From positions 39,413 through 103,412 of the forward strand of contig JANQMC010000050.1 in the NCBI GenBank assembly GCA_028280305.1: a stretch of 64,000 bases of DNA, read 5' to 3'. A program made the position numbers and the translations under genes. The notes under the pieces were generated by a model. It did no database searches, had not been told where the DNA came from, and saw only the letters and a list, made by a program, of their open reading frames with translations. Shown piece after piece: positions 48,055-56,765 of this stretch. Each line of letters starts with the position of its first letter. The first letter of the stretch is position 1. This DNA is from Pelagibius sp. Its GTDB lineage: Bacteria > Pseudomonadota > Alphaproteobacteria > Kiloniellales > Kiloniellaceae.

Positions 48055-48720
48055 ATGCCTGACGTGATCTTCAACGGGCCAGAAGGCCGTCTTGAAGGAC
48101 GCTACCACCACAGCAAGCAGGCGAACGCGCCGATCGCCCTCATGCTGCACCCCCATCCACAGCATGGGGGCACGATGAACAACAAGGTCGTCTACACCCT
48201 TTTCCATGCCTATGTGCGCCAGGGTTTCTCGGTCCTACGCTTCAATTTCCGCGGCGTCGGGCGCTCCCAAGGCAGCTTCGACCGCGGCGAGGGTGAGCTG
48301 TCCGATGCCGCTTCCGCGCTTGATTGGCTGCAGGCTTACAATCAGGGGGCGAGCGCCTGCTGGATCACCGGATTCTCTTTCGGCGCCTGGATCGGCATGC
48401 AGTTGCTGATGCGCCGGCCGGAGATTACCGGCTTCGTCTCCGTCGCCCCGCCGGCGAACATGCATGATTTCAGCTTCCTGGCGCCCTGTCCCTCATCGGG
48501 CCTGATCATTCAGGGCGATGCCGACGACGTGGTGCCGGAGCCTTCGGTGGCCAAGCTGGTGACCAAGCTGTCGTCACAACGCGGCATCACCATCGACTAT
48601 CGGGTGGTGCCCGGCGCCGGCCACTTCTTCCAGAATGAGATGGAAATCCTGGAAAGCCACGTGGACGACTATCTCAGGAAGGCCCTGCCGGCGGATGCGG
48701 ACAAGTCCGCCGCCGGCTGA
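48055..48720 (+). CDS. Alpha/beta hydrolase (221 aa)
   Basis: The 221-aa protein has the 'LHPHPQHGGTMNNKVV' oxyanion motif (residues 31-46), 'VLRFNFRGVGRS', nucleophile Ser in 'ITGFSFGAWIG' (about residue 106), Asp in 'IQGDADDVVPE' and His in 'VPGAGHFFQ' (about 182). All triad members are present. This family (alpha/beta hydrolase near isc or tyrS genes in Rhodospirillales) is conserved but its substrate is not known. Divergent from cysE across a 327-nt gap. Confidence 0.88.
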   Translation: MPDVIFNGPEGRLEGRYHHSKQANAPIALMLHPHPQHGGTMNNKVVYTLFHAYVRQGFSVLRFNFRGVGRSQGSFDRGEGELSDAASALDWLQAYNQGASACWITGFSFGAWIGMQLLMRRPEITGFVSVAPPANMHDFSFLAPCPSSGLIIQGDADDVVPEPSVAKLVTKLSSQRGITIDYRVVPGAGHFFQNEMEILESHVDDYLRKALPADADKSAAG

Positions 48721-48753
48721 CCTGCAGCGGCCTTTTCGGACGCGAAAGCGGCG

Positions 48754-49863
48754 TCAGGCCGCGATGTGATGGCGGCCGCCGCTCGCGGCTTCGCGCACGC
48801 CGGTCGTGCCCGGCAGTGTCAGCGGCAGGCCGGCGAGCGAACGCAGCGCCAGATAACCGAAAGCCTGCGCCTCCAGCACATCCCCCTGCCAACCGACCGC
48901 CTCTACCGGGTCGACCGGCGCCTGAAGACGCGCCGCCAGGGCGGCCATCAGAACCGGATTGTGGCGGCCACCGCCGGTGATCAGCCAACGCCCGACCGGC
49001 TGTGGGAAGTAGCCTGCCGAGCGGGCGATGCTGGCCGCCGTGAAAGCGGTCAGCGTTGCAGCCCCGTCCTCCAGGGAGAGCGCCTTGACCGGCGCCGTGG
49101 AAAAATCGTCCCGGTCCAGGGACTTCGGCGGCTGCCGGTCGAAGTATGCGTTGTTCAAAAGATCTTCCAGGAGCCCCTCATCCACAACGCCGGCCCGGGC
49201 CAGGGCGCCGTCGCGATCCAGCGGCTCGCCGCTGTGAGCCTCCACCCAGTCGTTGATCAGCGCATTGCCGGGCCCGGTGTCAAAGGCGAGGACGCTGTCC
49301 CTGCCTTCGCCGATCCAGGTGACGTTGGCAACGCCGCCGATGTTGACCACCGCCAGAGGCCGCGGCAGGGCCGCCGCCAGGGCTGCCTGATAGAGCGGCA
49401 CCAGGGGGGCCCCCTCGCCGCCGAGGGAAACGTCGCGGCTGCGCATGTCCGAGACCACATCGATCCCGGTCTCAGAGGCCAACAAGGACCCGTCGCCGAT
49501 CTGCCAGGTGCGCCGCTCTTCAGGACGGTGAAGGATGGTGTGACCGTGGAAGCCGATCACCCGGATGTCCCGGGGGGAAAGACCGGCCGTCTTCAGAAGA
49601 CTGTCCACCACTTCCGCATGCCTCAAGGTCAGCGCCCGCTCGACCGCTTCTACCGGCCCCTGCCCGCCGAGCACCGAGCGCAACTGCCGGCGCAGTTCGC
49701 CGTCATAAGGTAAAGAAAGAAAGGGACCGCTCTCCACCCGTGTCAGGCCGTCACTGCGGATCAGGGCTGCGTCGATGCCGTCCAGAGAGGTCCCGCTCAT
49801 CAGGCCCAGAGCCCAGGACAAACCGTCATTTGAAGGGTTTGAGACCATCTTTTCCGCCGCCAT
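48754..49863 (-). CDS. anmK: Anhydro-N-acetylmuramic acid kinase AnmK (369 aa)
   Basis: AnmK phosphorylates and hydrates anhMurNAc in peptidoglycan recycling. The start 'GLMSGTSLDGIDAALIRSDG' is the family ATP-binding signature, with 'VIGFHGHTILHRPEERRTWQIG' in part, 'FDTGPGNALIND' and 'ITGGGRHNPVLMAAL' further on. The length is standard. It is divergent from tyrS, an order often seen in alphaproteobacteria. Confidence 0.96.
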   Translation of the reverse strand: MAAEKMVSNPSNDGLSWALGLMSGTSLDGIDAALIRSDGLTRVESGPFLSLPYDGELRRQLRSVLGGQGPVEAVERALTLRHAEVVDSLLKTAGLSPRDIRVIGFHGHTILHRPEERRTWQIGDGSLLASETGIDVVSDMRSRDVSLGGEGAPLVPLYQAALAAALPRPLAVVNIGGVANVTWIGEGRDSVLAFDTGPGNALINDWVEAHSGEPLDRDGALARAGVVDEGLLEDLLNNAYFDRQPPKSLDRDDFSTAPVKALSLEDGAATLTAFTAASIARSAGYFPQPVGRWLITGGGRHNPVLMAALAARLQAPVDPVEAVGWQGDVLEAQAFGYLALRSLAGLPLTLPGTTGVREAASGGRHHIAA

Positions 49864-50056
49864 CTGTCGACCCCCGCAGGGCTGCCCCGCATCAGGGCAA
49901 ATTGTGAAACCGGGTGGACTGTGCTAAAGGCCAGCCCCCGCGGCACTATAGCGCCGCAAATCATAACGATCCAATAAGGCGGGGGCTCCGGCAGAGCCCA
50001 AGCCGACCCGAAGTACCTGTCCGAAGTATAGGCAAGATTAAGGCATAGGTAAGACC

Positions 50057-51310
50057 ATGACGGCGCCCCGCTCCGACCTTCTGCGCGTTCTCCAGGAACG
50101 TGGCTTTATCCACCAGTGCACGGATATGGAGGCGCTGGACGAGCAGGCGTCCAAGGGTCTTATCACCGCCTATATCGGCTTCGATGCCACCGCCGACAGC
50201 CTGCATATCGGATCGCTTGTGCAGATCATGATGCTGCGTTGGCTGCAGAAGACCGGCCACAAGCCGATCGCCCTGATGGGCGGCGGCACGACCAAGATCG
50301 GCGACCCTTCGGGCAAGGACGAATCCCGTCAGCTTCTCACGCCGCAGCGGATCGACGACAACATCGCCGGCATCCGCAGCGCCTTTGAGAACCTGCTGAG
50401 CTTCGACGACGGGCCGACCGGGGCCATCATGGCGAATAACGCCGACTGGCTGGACAAGCTGGAATACATCGACTTTCTGCGCGATGTCGGCCCGCACTTC
50501 ACCATCAACCGCATGCTGACTTTCGACAGCGTGCGTCTGCGCCTGGACCGCGAGCAGCCGCTGACCTTCCTGGAGTTCAACTACATGATTCTCCAGGCCT
50601 ACGACTTCCTGGAACTCGGCCGCCGCCACGATTGTACGTTGCAGATGGGCGGCTCCGATCAATGGGGCAATATCGTCAATGGTGTCGAGCTGGGACGCCG
50701 TATCGACCAGCGTCAGTTCTTCGGTCTGACCACGCCGCTGATCACCACGGCCTCCGGCGCCAAGATGGGCAAGACCGCCGCCGGTGCGATCTGGCTCAAC
50801 GAAGCCCGGCTTTCGAACTACGACTACTGGCAGTTCTGGCGCAACACCGAGGACGGTGACGTCGGGCGCTTCCTGCGCCTGTTCACCGAACTACCCCTGG
50901 AGGAGATCGCCCGCCTGGAGGCGCTCGAAGGCTCGGAGATCAACGACGCAAAGAAGATCCTGGCGGATGAGGCCACGCGCCTCTGCCGGGGCGCAGCCGC
51001 CGCCGGCGAGGCCGCGGAAACCGCGCGGCAGACCTTTGAAGAAGGCCGCAGCGCGGAAGGTCTGCCGACCATCGAGATTCCCGAGAGCGAACTCGCTGCC
51101 GGTATTCCGGCCTATGAACTGCTGCGCCGCGCCGGCCTGGCCGCCAGCAACGGCGAAGCCCGGCGTCTGATTAAAGGCGGCGGCGGGCGTATCAATGACG
51201 TTCAGATCAAGGACGAGCAGCAGACGGTCTCGCTGTCGGAGCGCAACCCTGAAGGCGTTATCAAGCTTTCAGCCGGCAAGAAGCGGCACGTTCTGCTGAA
51301 GGTGGCCTAG
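50057..51310 (+). CDS. tyrS: Tyrosyl-tRNA synthetase TyrS (417 aa)
   Basis: This class Ic aminoacyl-tRNA synthetase has '[16 protein letters not shown]' (HIGH-type HIGS at 50-53), '[11 protein letters not shown]' for tyrosine and tRNA recognition, the KMSKS-type 'KMGKT' loop (236-240) and a C-terminal S4 domain ('[22 protein letters not shown]', about 355-376, in part). All core motifs are intact and the length is typical of the TyrRS-S form. Followed by a convergent PEP-mutase-like gene. Confidence 0.97.
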   Translation: MTAPRSDLLRVLQERGFIHQCTDMEALDEQASKGLITAYIGFDATADSLHIGSLVQIMMLRWLQKTGHKPIALMGGGTTKIGDPSGKDESRQLLTPQRIDDNIAGIRSAFENLLSFDDGPTGAIMANNADWLDKLEYIDFLRDVGPHFTINRMLTFDSVRLRLDREQPLTFLEFNYMILQAYDFLELGRRHDCTLQMGGSDQWGNIVNGVELGRRIDQRQFFGLTTPLITTASGAKMGKTAAGAIWLNEARLSNYDYWQFWRNTEDGDVGRFLRLFTELPLEEIARLEALEGSEINDAKKILADEATRLCRGAAAAGEAAETARQTFEEGRSAEGLPTIEIPESELAAGIPAYELLRRAGLAASNGEARRLIKGGGGRINDVQIKDEQQTVSLSERNPEGVIKLSAGKKRHVLLKVA

Positions 51311-51322
51311 ACAGGACCCGCT

Positions 51323-52087
51323 CTAGCCGGCAAGCGCTTCTTTCGTCGCCGCTTCGAAGCCGCTCATGGCGGCGACGAAGGGGCCGGGCCCGTGGCTGAC
51401 CCTGGCGACCTTCAGGCTGCGAAGGCTCTCAAGAGAAGGTCCGCCGCTCTTCATCATGACGTTGACCGGCAGACTGCAGGCGCCGGTGACCTGGCCGATC
51501 AGGCCCTCATCCATCAGCCCAGGCACAAAGAACCCGCTGGCGCCGGCGGCAGCGTAAGCCTTGCCCCGTTCCAGCGCTTCTTCAAGATGTGAGGCGTGGG
51601 CGTCGGGCTTGGCCTTCAGGAACAGATCGGTCCGTGCATTGATGAAGAAGTTTACCCCGGCCTTCTCCGCCGCCGCACGGACGGCGGCGATCCGCTCACT
51701 CTGCGCGGCGATGTCGTGGAGGCCGCTTCCACCGACCACCTGGTCTTCGAAGTTGATGCCGATGACCCCGCAGGCAAGGAGCCGCGCGACGTTCACCGCG
51801 ACCTTGTCTGGCGCCACCGCGTAACCGCCTTCAAAGTCGATTGAAACGGGCAAGTCGACAGAGGCGACAATCCGTGCGGCAAGGGTTTCGACGAGATCGA
51901 GCGGTATCTGCTCACCGTCGCCATAGCCTTGGGCGCCGGCGACCGACCAGCTGCCCGTGGCAACAGCCTTCGCACCAGCCGCCGCCGCGGCCTTGGCGGT
52001 ACCGGCATCCCAGATGTTGTAAAGCACCAAGGGGTCACCCGCGACGTGGAGGCGGTGAAAGGTTTCGGCCTTCTCGGTCTGATTCAT
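51323..52087 (-). CDS. Isocitrate lyase / PEP mutase family protein (254 aa)
   Basis: The 254-aa TIM-barrel protein has 'PLVLYNIWDAGTAKAAAAAG' near the start, 'PVSIDFEGGYA' (metal-binding Asp), 'IGINFEDQ' and 'FFINARTDLFL' motifs of the PEP mutase/ICL superfamily. It lacks the KKCGH cysteine loop typical of isocitrate lyase, so it is more likely a carboxyvinyl-phosphonate or oxaloacetate-type lyase. Substrate unclear. Its ATG directly follows the Ada stop codon, so the two may be co-transcribed. Confidence 0.87.
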   Translation of the reverse strand: MNQTEKAETFHRLHVAGDPLVLYNIWDAGTAKAAAAAGAKAVATGSWSVAGAQGYGDGEQIPLDLVETLAARIVASVDLPVSIDFEGGYAVAPDKVAVNVARLLACGVIGINFEDQVVGGSGLHDIAAQSERIAAVRAAAEKAGVNFFINARTDLFLKAKPDAHASHLEEALERGKAYAAAGASGFFVPGLMDEGLIGQVTGACSLPVNVMMKSGGPSLESLRSLKVARVSHGPGPFVAAMSGFEAATKEALAG

Positions 52088-53167
52088 TTAAGCCTCGATC
52101 TTAAGAGTGGATTGGGTTGCGGCAAGGCGCCGTTCATGGTCGATCAGCCAGCGTTTTCGCCAAAGGCCGCCGCCGTAACCTGTAAGGTCGCCGTCGGCGG
52201 CAACGACCCTGTGGCAGGGAACGACAATAGCAAACTGATTGGCGCCGTTCGCCCGCCCCATGGCCCTTACGGCGGAAGGCTTGCCGATTGCCCTGGCCAT
52301 CTCCGCATAGCTGCGCGTTTCCCCCAAAGGAATCTCCTGCAGCGCCCGCCAGACCAGACGCTCGAAGGGCGTGCCGGGAAGCGCCAGCGGCACTGCGAAG
52401 TCACCCTTTGCACCATCGAAATAGAGGTCGAGTTCCTCCTCTATCTGATCGGTGGGGGAGAACCGTCCGATACCGATACCGGCGCCGGTCAGGCTCTGCA
52501 GCCTCACCAGTTCTCGCGGCAGCGCCTTGCGGTCGAAGAACTCAAGCAGATGCAGCGCATGTTGATCCGCTACGGCGATCATCGGCCCCAGGGGTGTCTT
52601 GATCCAATCCGCCTTCAAACGCTCATCACCGGTGAAAGAGGACGGTGGGCGCCCAAGAGTCTTGGCAAAGGCCGCTCTGAAACCGCTGGCCGAATCAAAC
52701 CCCGCATCCAACTGCGCTTCGATGACGTTGGAGCCCGCGGAGAGCGTACCGGCAGCCGTGCGTATGCGCCCGGCCCGCGCCATCTCCAGGAAAGTGATGC
52801 CGAAGTGACGCTTGAAAGCGCGGCGCACCGTCGAAGGGTCGTAACCGCGGGCCTCAAGGTCGGCCTCCCGCCAGCGACGCCCCGGATCCTGTTCGAGCTG
52901 CTGGATGAGGTCGGAAACCAGAGGCTCCATCTCTGCAAGGGACCCAAGCGGTTTGCATCGCCGGCAGGGCCGAAAACCCGACTCGATACAGGCGGCGACG
53001 GAGTCCATGAAGATGCTGTTCTCGCGCTTTGGATTGCGCGCCGGGCAGCTCAGACGGCAGAACACGCCTGTGGAAGTGACGCAGACAAAGGCCCTGCCGT
53101 CATAGCGCGCGTCGCGGGCCAGCAAAGCTTCATAGAGGATATCGTCGTCGGGCAATTCGAAGAGCAT
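52088..53167 (-). CDS. ada: Ada: methylphosphotriester/O6-methylguanine-DNA methyltransferase and AraC regulator (359 aa)
   Basis: This adaptive-response protein has an N-terminal zinc domain with Cys37, Cys41, Cys68 and Cys71 ('CRLSC' and 'CRRC') whose nucleophilic Cys accepts methyl from phosphotriesters. An AraC-type HTH region follows (about 85-180; 'RAFKRHFGITFLEMARAGRI'), and a C-terminal O6-alkylguanine transferase with the active 'PCHRVV' motif (about residue 318) and 'GYGGGLWRKRWLIDHE'. All modules are complete. Methylation of the N-terminal Cys would turn it into an activator. Confidence 0.95.
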   Translation of the reverse strand: MLFELPDDDILYEALLARDARYDGRAFVCVTSTGVFCRLSCPARNPKRENSIFMDSVAACIESGFRPCRRCKPLGSLAEMEPLVSDLIQQLEQDPGRRWREADLEARGYDPSTVRRAFKRHFGITFLEMARAGRIRTAAGTLSAGSNVIEAQLDAGFDSASGFRAAFAKTLGRPPSSFTGDERLKADWIKTPLGPMIAVADQHALHLLEFFDRKALPRELVRLQSLTGAGIGIGRFSPTDQIEEELDLYFDGAKGDFAVPLALPGTPFERLVWRALQEIPLGETRSYAEMARAIGKPSAVRAMGRANGANQFAIVVPCHRVVAADGDLTGYGGGLWRKRWLIDHERRLAATQSTLKIEA

Positions 53168-53227
53168 TGGCTTACCTAGCGCATCGGCAGGAGGCGTGCC
53201 GCCGAAAATCGGGCATCTATTTCCGAC

Positions 53228-56200
53228 CTAGCGGTCGATGCGCTCGGGCACGGCGGTCGCCCCTTCGGCATTGGGCTCGGCGGTAAAGATTCCCCGCAGA
53301 AAGCCGGGGGTCAGCGCTGAGAGCGGGTTGACGCTGACCTTGGGATCGTCGACGGGCCCGTCAACGCCGTACACCACCGCGATCAGCCCCTCTCCCTCTC
53401 CGCCGGTGAGGATCGATCCAATCAGCGGTATATTGCTGAGAAAATTGTTGATCGAATAGGCGGGCACCACAGTGCCTACCAAGTCGATTTCATCTCTGTT
53501 GAAATCAATCTGGCCCTTGGCGGTCAAGCCAAGCGAGGCGCCATAGATCCGCATCAGTTCCGTCGTCGCGACGCCGTCGTCCAGCAGGAATTCACCATCC
53601 ATCCCGTCGAAACCAATCCCTTCGCCGGCCAGCAAATTCACAACACCGGTGAAGGAAGCAACCGTCAGCAGCTTGGCCAGCACCGGCGCTTTCACCATCA
53701 CGAAATCGCGCGCGACCACCTTGGCCTTGATGGGATGGGTCGGCGATGGCCCCTCGCTCGATCCCGTCACCTGAATGGTGCCGCCGACGACGGTGTCGGC
53801 GATGTTGACCGCGCGCAGCAAGGCCCCGAGATCATCGCTCTGGGCCAGAAGCCGCAGGCCGCTGCCGGAAGCATCGGGCGCCAAAGAAAGTTGCAAGAAG
53901 CGCCGGTCGAGGGACACCACCGCCTCCGGATCTACCCCTTCACGCTCGGCCTCCGCCGGATCGCGCGGTGACCAGTACTGCTCGGGAATGCTGCCGGAGA
54001 TGCGGATGGTTTCCCAACCGCTTTCCTTGCGCACGAGTTCCAGATTGACCTGCTGCAGGCGCCTGTTCTCAGCAAAGAACAACTGATCCAGATCAGGCGC
54101 GCTGACCGAAAGCGGCTCAAAGCTGCGCGGCGGCGTTGCGGCCGCCGCCTCCTGCGACGCCTCTGCCTGGCTTTCCGCCGGACCCTCCGGCGTTTCGTCC
54201 TTGGCGATAAACGGCTCGGCATCCAGAATGCCGCGCCCGATGGTCGCCGCGAAACCGCCGTCGCTCTGTTCCACAACGACATCCTGCAGGTCGCTGCGGC
54301 CAAAGGCCACGCGGTCGAAGCGCATCCAGCCAAGGCCCTCGTAGTTCGGGCCGGGCCGCGCCTCACCGCGGGCGATCAGGTCCCCGGCCTGCAGGATAAT
54401 GTCGCGGTAGGCGACCGGACCGCCGCTATCCAGATCGACCGCCATACGCAGGCTGCCTTCGGTCCCGACCGGCTTCTCCCAGTGGATATCGGGTACCGCC
54501 AGTTCGGCACGCGAAAGATCGGCCGCCACCTGCAGCGTCGAGAAGCCGCCGTCCAGACCGACCATCGAAACCTGGGCTGCAACGGGACCCGTCAGCATAT
54601 CCCCGATATCCAAACCGAAGCGGGCCCGGCCGGCATCGTCGACAGAAGGAATGTCGGCCTCAAGCACGGTGCGGAACTTCGGATCCGCCAGGAAACTCTC
54701 TTTCCACTGCATCGTCAGGGGAACCCCGCCCAGAGTGAGAGGTCCGGCGATCTCCATGCCATTGGCATCAAGCTGCAGCGCCAGCCGCCCCTCCGTCATG
54801 GTCTGGCCGAGCAGGACATTTTGCAAGGCCGCGTCGCGTATCTGGGCGTCGACCTGGAAACCCAGGTCATCGAAACTGAGGTCCTTGATGAGAGGAAACT
54901 GGAACCCGAGATCAGCCGTTAGCGCACCGCCGCTGCCCTCGGCCGAAAACCCGAGCTTGGAGATCAGGTCCAGACGGGGATGCTCCAGAATCCGCAAGGT
55001 TTCGAATACCGGTCCGGCCGCCTTCACCTCGACGGCCAACTGTTCGTAAATCTTGCGCGCTTTGTCAGCCGTATCGAGCCCTGTGATCTCGACCTTGGAC
55101 TTGCCCAAGGCCAGGGAAAGCAGAGAACCGGACTCCGCATCGAAACGCAGCGCGCTCTTGTCAAACTTCGCGGTTCCCGCAATGCCGGTGATCGGCGGCA
55201 AGGGCCGAAGATAGTGAACCTCAAGGTCGCGGTAGGTCATGGTACCCGACAACTCGACGAGGTCGGCAGCGTCAAAGTCACCGTCAGGGACCACAATCTT
55301 AACATCGGCGGTAGCGAGCGAGACCGTGCCGCCGGCGATGTTTTCAACCACCCAGGGCCGAGGATCCGGGGCCACCGCCTCCGGCCAATAGCGCGACAAC
55401 TCAGCCAGCGCCACGTCTTCCAGCTTGGCCTGGGCATCGATGGCCCAGTCGCCGCCAGCCTGCGGATCATGATCGAACACACCGGCGATGCTGAAAACCG
55501 GCCCCGCCGCCCCGTCGCTGCCGAGGCTTATTCTCGCTTCGTCGAGATCGAAGCGGCTGGCGGCATCGTCATAACGGCCTTTCATGGTAAGGTCGCGCAC
55601 GGGAATCGGCGCCATCTCTATGCCGGGAATTGTGAAGTTGCCCGCCAGGCCCTGGACGTTGAAGCTGGTCGGACCAACTTCGCCATCCAGCGAGACCGAG
55701 GTCGCCAGAGAACCGCTGATGCGCGAAGTGATGCCACCAACCGGCGCCAATTGCGGAAAGGCCGCCGCCAGAGACTCCAGGCTGATATCCGAAAACCCGG
55801 CGGCAAAGTCGACGATGCGCGCCTGCTTGTCGTATATGAAGGCGGCATCGACCGTCGCCGGGTCGCGCTGACCGACGAAGCCGAGACTCACGTCCCCGGC
55901 AAGGCCCGCAATATCGCGGCGCAGGGAGATGTCGGCCGCCGGTGCGGTCCAGGAGAAGCCCGCAAGGTCGTCCCGGACGAAAACCTGACCGTCTCTGATG
56001 CGCACCTCGTCGAGAAAGGAAAGCGGATTGTCCGCCGTACGCTCCGACAACAGTTCCTGAATCATGCCACCCAGGATCAGCGCTTCGTCGCCGCCGGCCT
56101 GTTCCGGGCCCGCCCCCGTTGCCAACCCCTCGAGAGAGCCCTCCACACCCTCAGGGATCTCAAGCCGGCCGCCGTCACCGCCGAAGCTTATCTTGCCGTC

Positions 56201-56689
56201 AGCAGAGCGCAGCAGACGGATCCGCGGCGCGATGATTTCGACCTGATTGGGTGCAACCGTACCCTGCAGCATCGCGGTACTGCTCAGCTCAAAGGCAACT
56301 TCCGGCAGCGAGGCGATTCGCTTGCCCTCGGGATCGCGCACCACGATGTCGGCGGCGTGGAGGACGATATCCCTAGACCGGTCGTCCCATACAAGGAAGG
56401 TTTCACCGATTTCGATGGTGTTGCCGTCGATTTCGCTGAAGGCCTGCTGCAGATAAGGCTTCAGAAAGTTGATCTGGATCGGCCCTTCGGAAAAGCGCCA
56501 GACCGCCACGGCGATAATCAGGACCATCGCGGCGAAAAGCCCGCCAAAAACCTCTACGCAGACCCGCATGGTGCGCCCGGCCCGCGAACGACCACGTTTC
56601 CCGCCCTGCTTGCCTTTATCGTCCCGCCCCGGACCCGCATCACGCCCGGACGGCGGCTTTCCGGCCCGCTCAGCCGAAGCCGCCTGCAC
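53228..56689 (-). CDS. AsmA-like / DUF3971 (YhdP-type) protein (1153 aa)
   Basis: This giant protein has a cytoplasmic basic, low-complexity N-terminus (1-40), one membrane helix (about 48-68; 'VFGGLFAAMVLIIAVAVW'), then a long periplasmic beta-rich body. The C-terminal part has 'NIADTVVGGTIQVTGSSEG', 'FVMVKAPVLAKLLTVASFTG' and 'LVGTVVPAYSINNFLSNIPLIG' (in part), typical of the AsmA/YhdP-like C-terminal domain. The family is thought to form bridges for phospholipid transport to the outer membrane. The start is GTG 56689; no closer ATG in frame. Divergent from glnE. Confidence 0.9.
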   Translation of the reverse strand: MQAASAERAGKPPSGRDAGPGRDDKGKQGGKRGRSRAGRTMRVCVEVFGGLFAAMVLIIAVAVWRFSEGPIQINFLKPYLQQAFSEIDGNTIEIGETFLVWDDRSRDIVLHAADIVVRDPEGKRIASLPEVAFELSSTAMLQGTVAPNQVEIIAPRIRLLRSADGKISFGGDGGRLEIPEGVEGSLEGLATGAGPEQAGGDEALILGGMIQELLSERTADNPLSFLDEVRIRDGQVFVRDDLAGFSWTAPAADISLRRDIAGLAGDVSLGFVGQRDPATVDAAFIYDKQARIVDFAAGFSDISLESLAAAFPQLAPVGGITSRISGSLATSVSLDGEVGPTSFNVQGLAGNFTIPGIEMAPIPVRDLTMKGRYDDAASRFDLDEARISLGSDGAAGPVFSIAGVFDHDPQAGGDWAIDAQAKLEDVALAELSRYWPEAVAPDPRPWVVENIAGGTVSLATADVKIVVPDGDFDAADLVELSGTMTYRDLEVHYLRPLPPITGIAGTAKFDKSALRFDAESGSLLSLALGKSKVEITGLDTADKARKIYEQLAVEVKAAGPVFETLRILEHPRLDLISKLGFSAEGSGGALTADLGFQFPLIKDLSFDDLGFQVDAQIRDAALQNVLLGQTMTEGRLALQLDANGMEIAGPLTLGGVPLTMQWKESFLADPKFRTVLEADIPSVDDAGRARFGLDIGDMLTGPVAAQVSMVGLDGGFSTLQVAADLSRAELAVPDIHWEKPVGTEGSLRMAVDLDSGGPVAYRDIILQAGDLIARGEARPGPNYEGLGWMRFDRVAFGRSDLQDVVVEQSDGGFAATIGRGILDAEPFIAKDETPEGPAESQAEASQEAAAATPPRSFEPLSVSAPDLDQLFFAENRRLQQVNLELVRKESGWETIRISGSIPEQYWSPRDPAEAEREGVDPEAVVSLDRRFLQLSLAPDASGSGLRLLAQSDDLGALLRAVNIADTVVGGTIQVTGSSEGPSPTHPIKAKVVARDFVMVKAPVLAKLLTVASFTGVVNLLAGEGIGFDGMDGEFLLDDGVATTELMRIYGASLGLTAKGQIDFNRDEIDLVGTVVPAYSINNFLSNIPLIGSILTGGEGEGLIAVVYGVDGPVDDPKVSVNPLSALTPGFLRGIFTAEPNAEGATAVPERIDR

Positions 56690-56765
56690 ACCCGCTTCCG
56701 GGGCATCCGGGCCTTGACCGCCAGGACCGCTTTCCGCAGTCTGATCGCTGAGCGAGTGTTGTGAG

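Noticed and set aside
54980..56764. 594-codon plus-strand frame opposite the AsmA-like gene
   Set aside because: Shadow of the AsmA-like coding strand, with Arg-rich composition and no motif.
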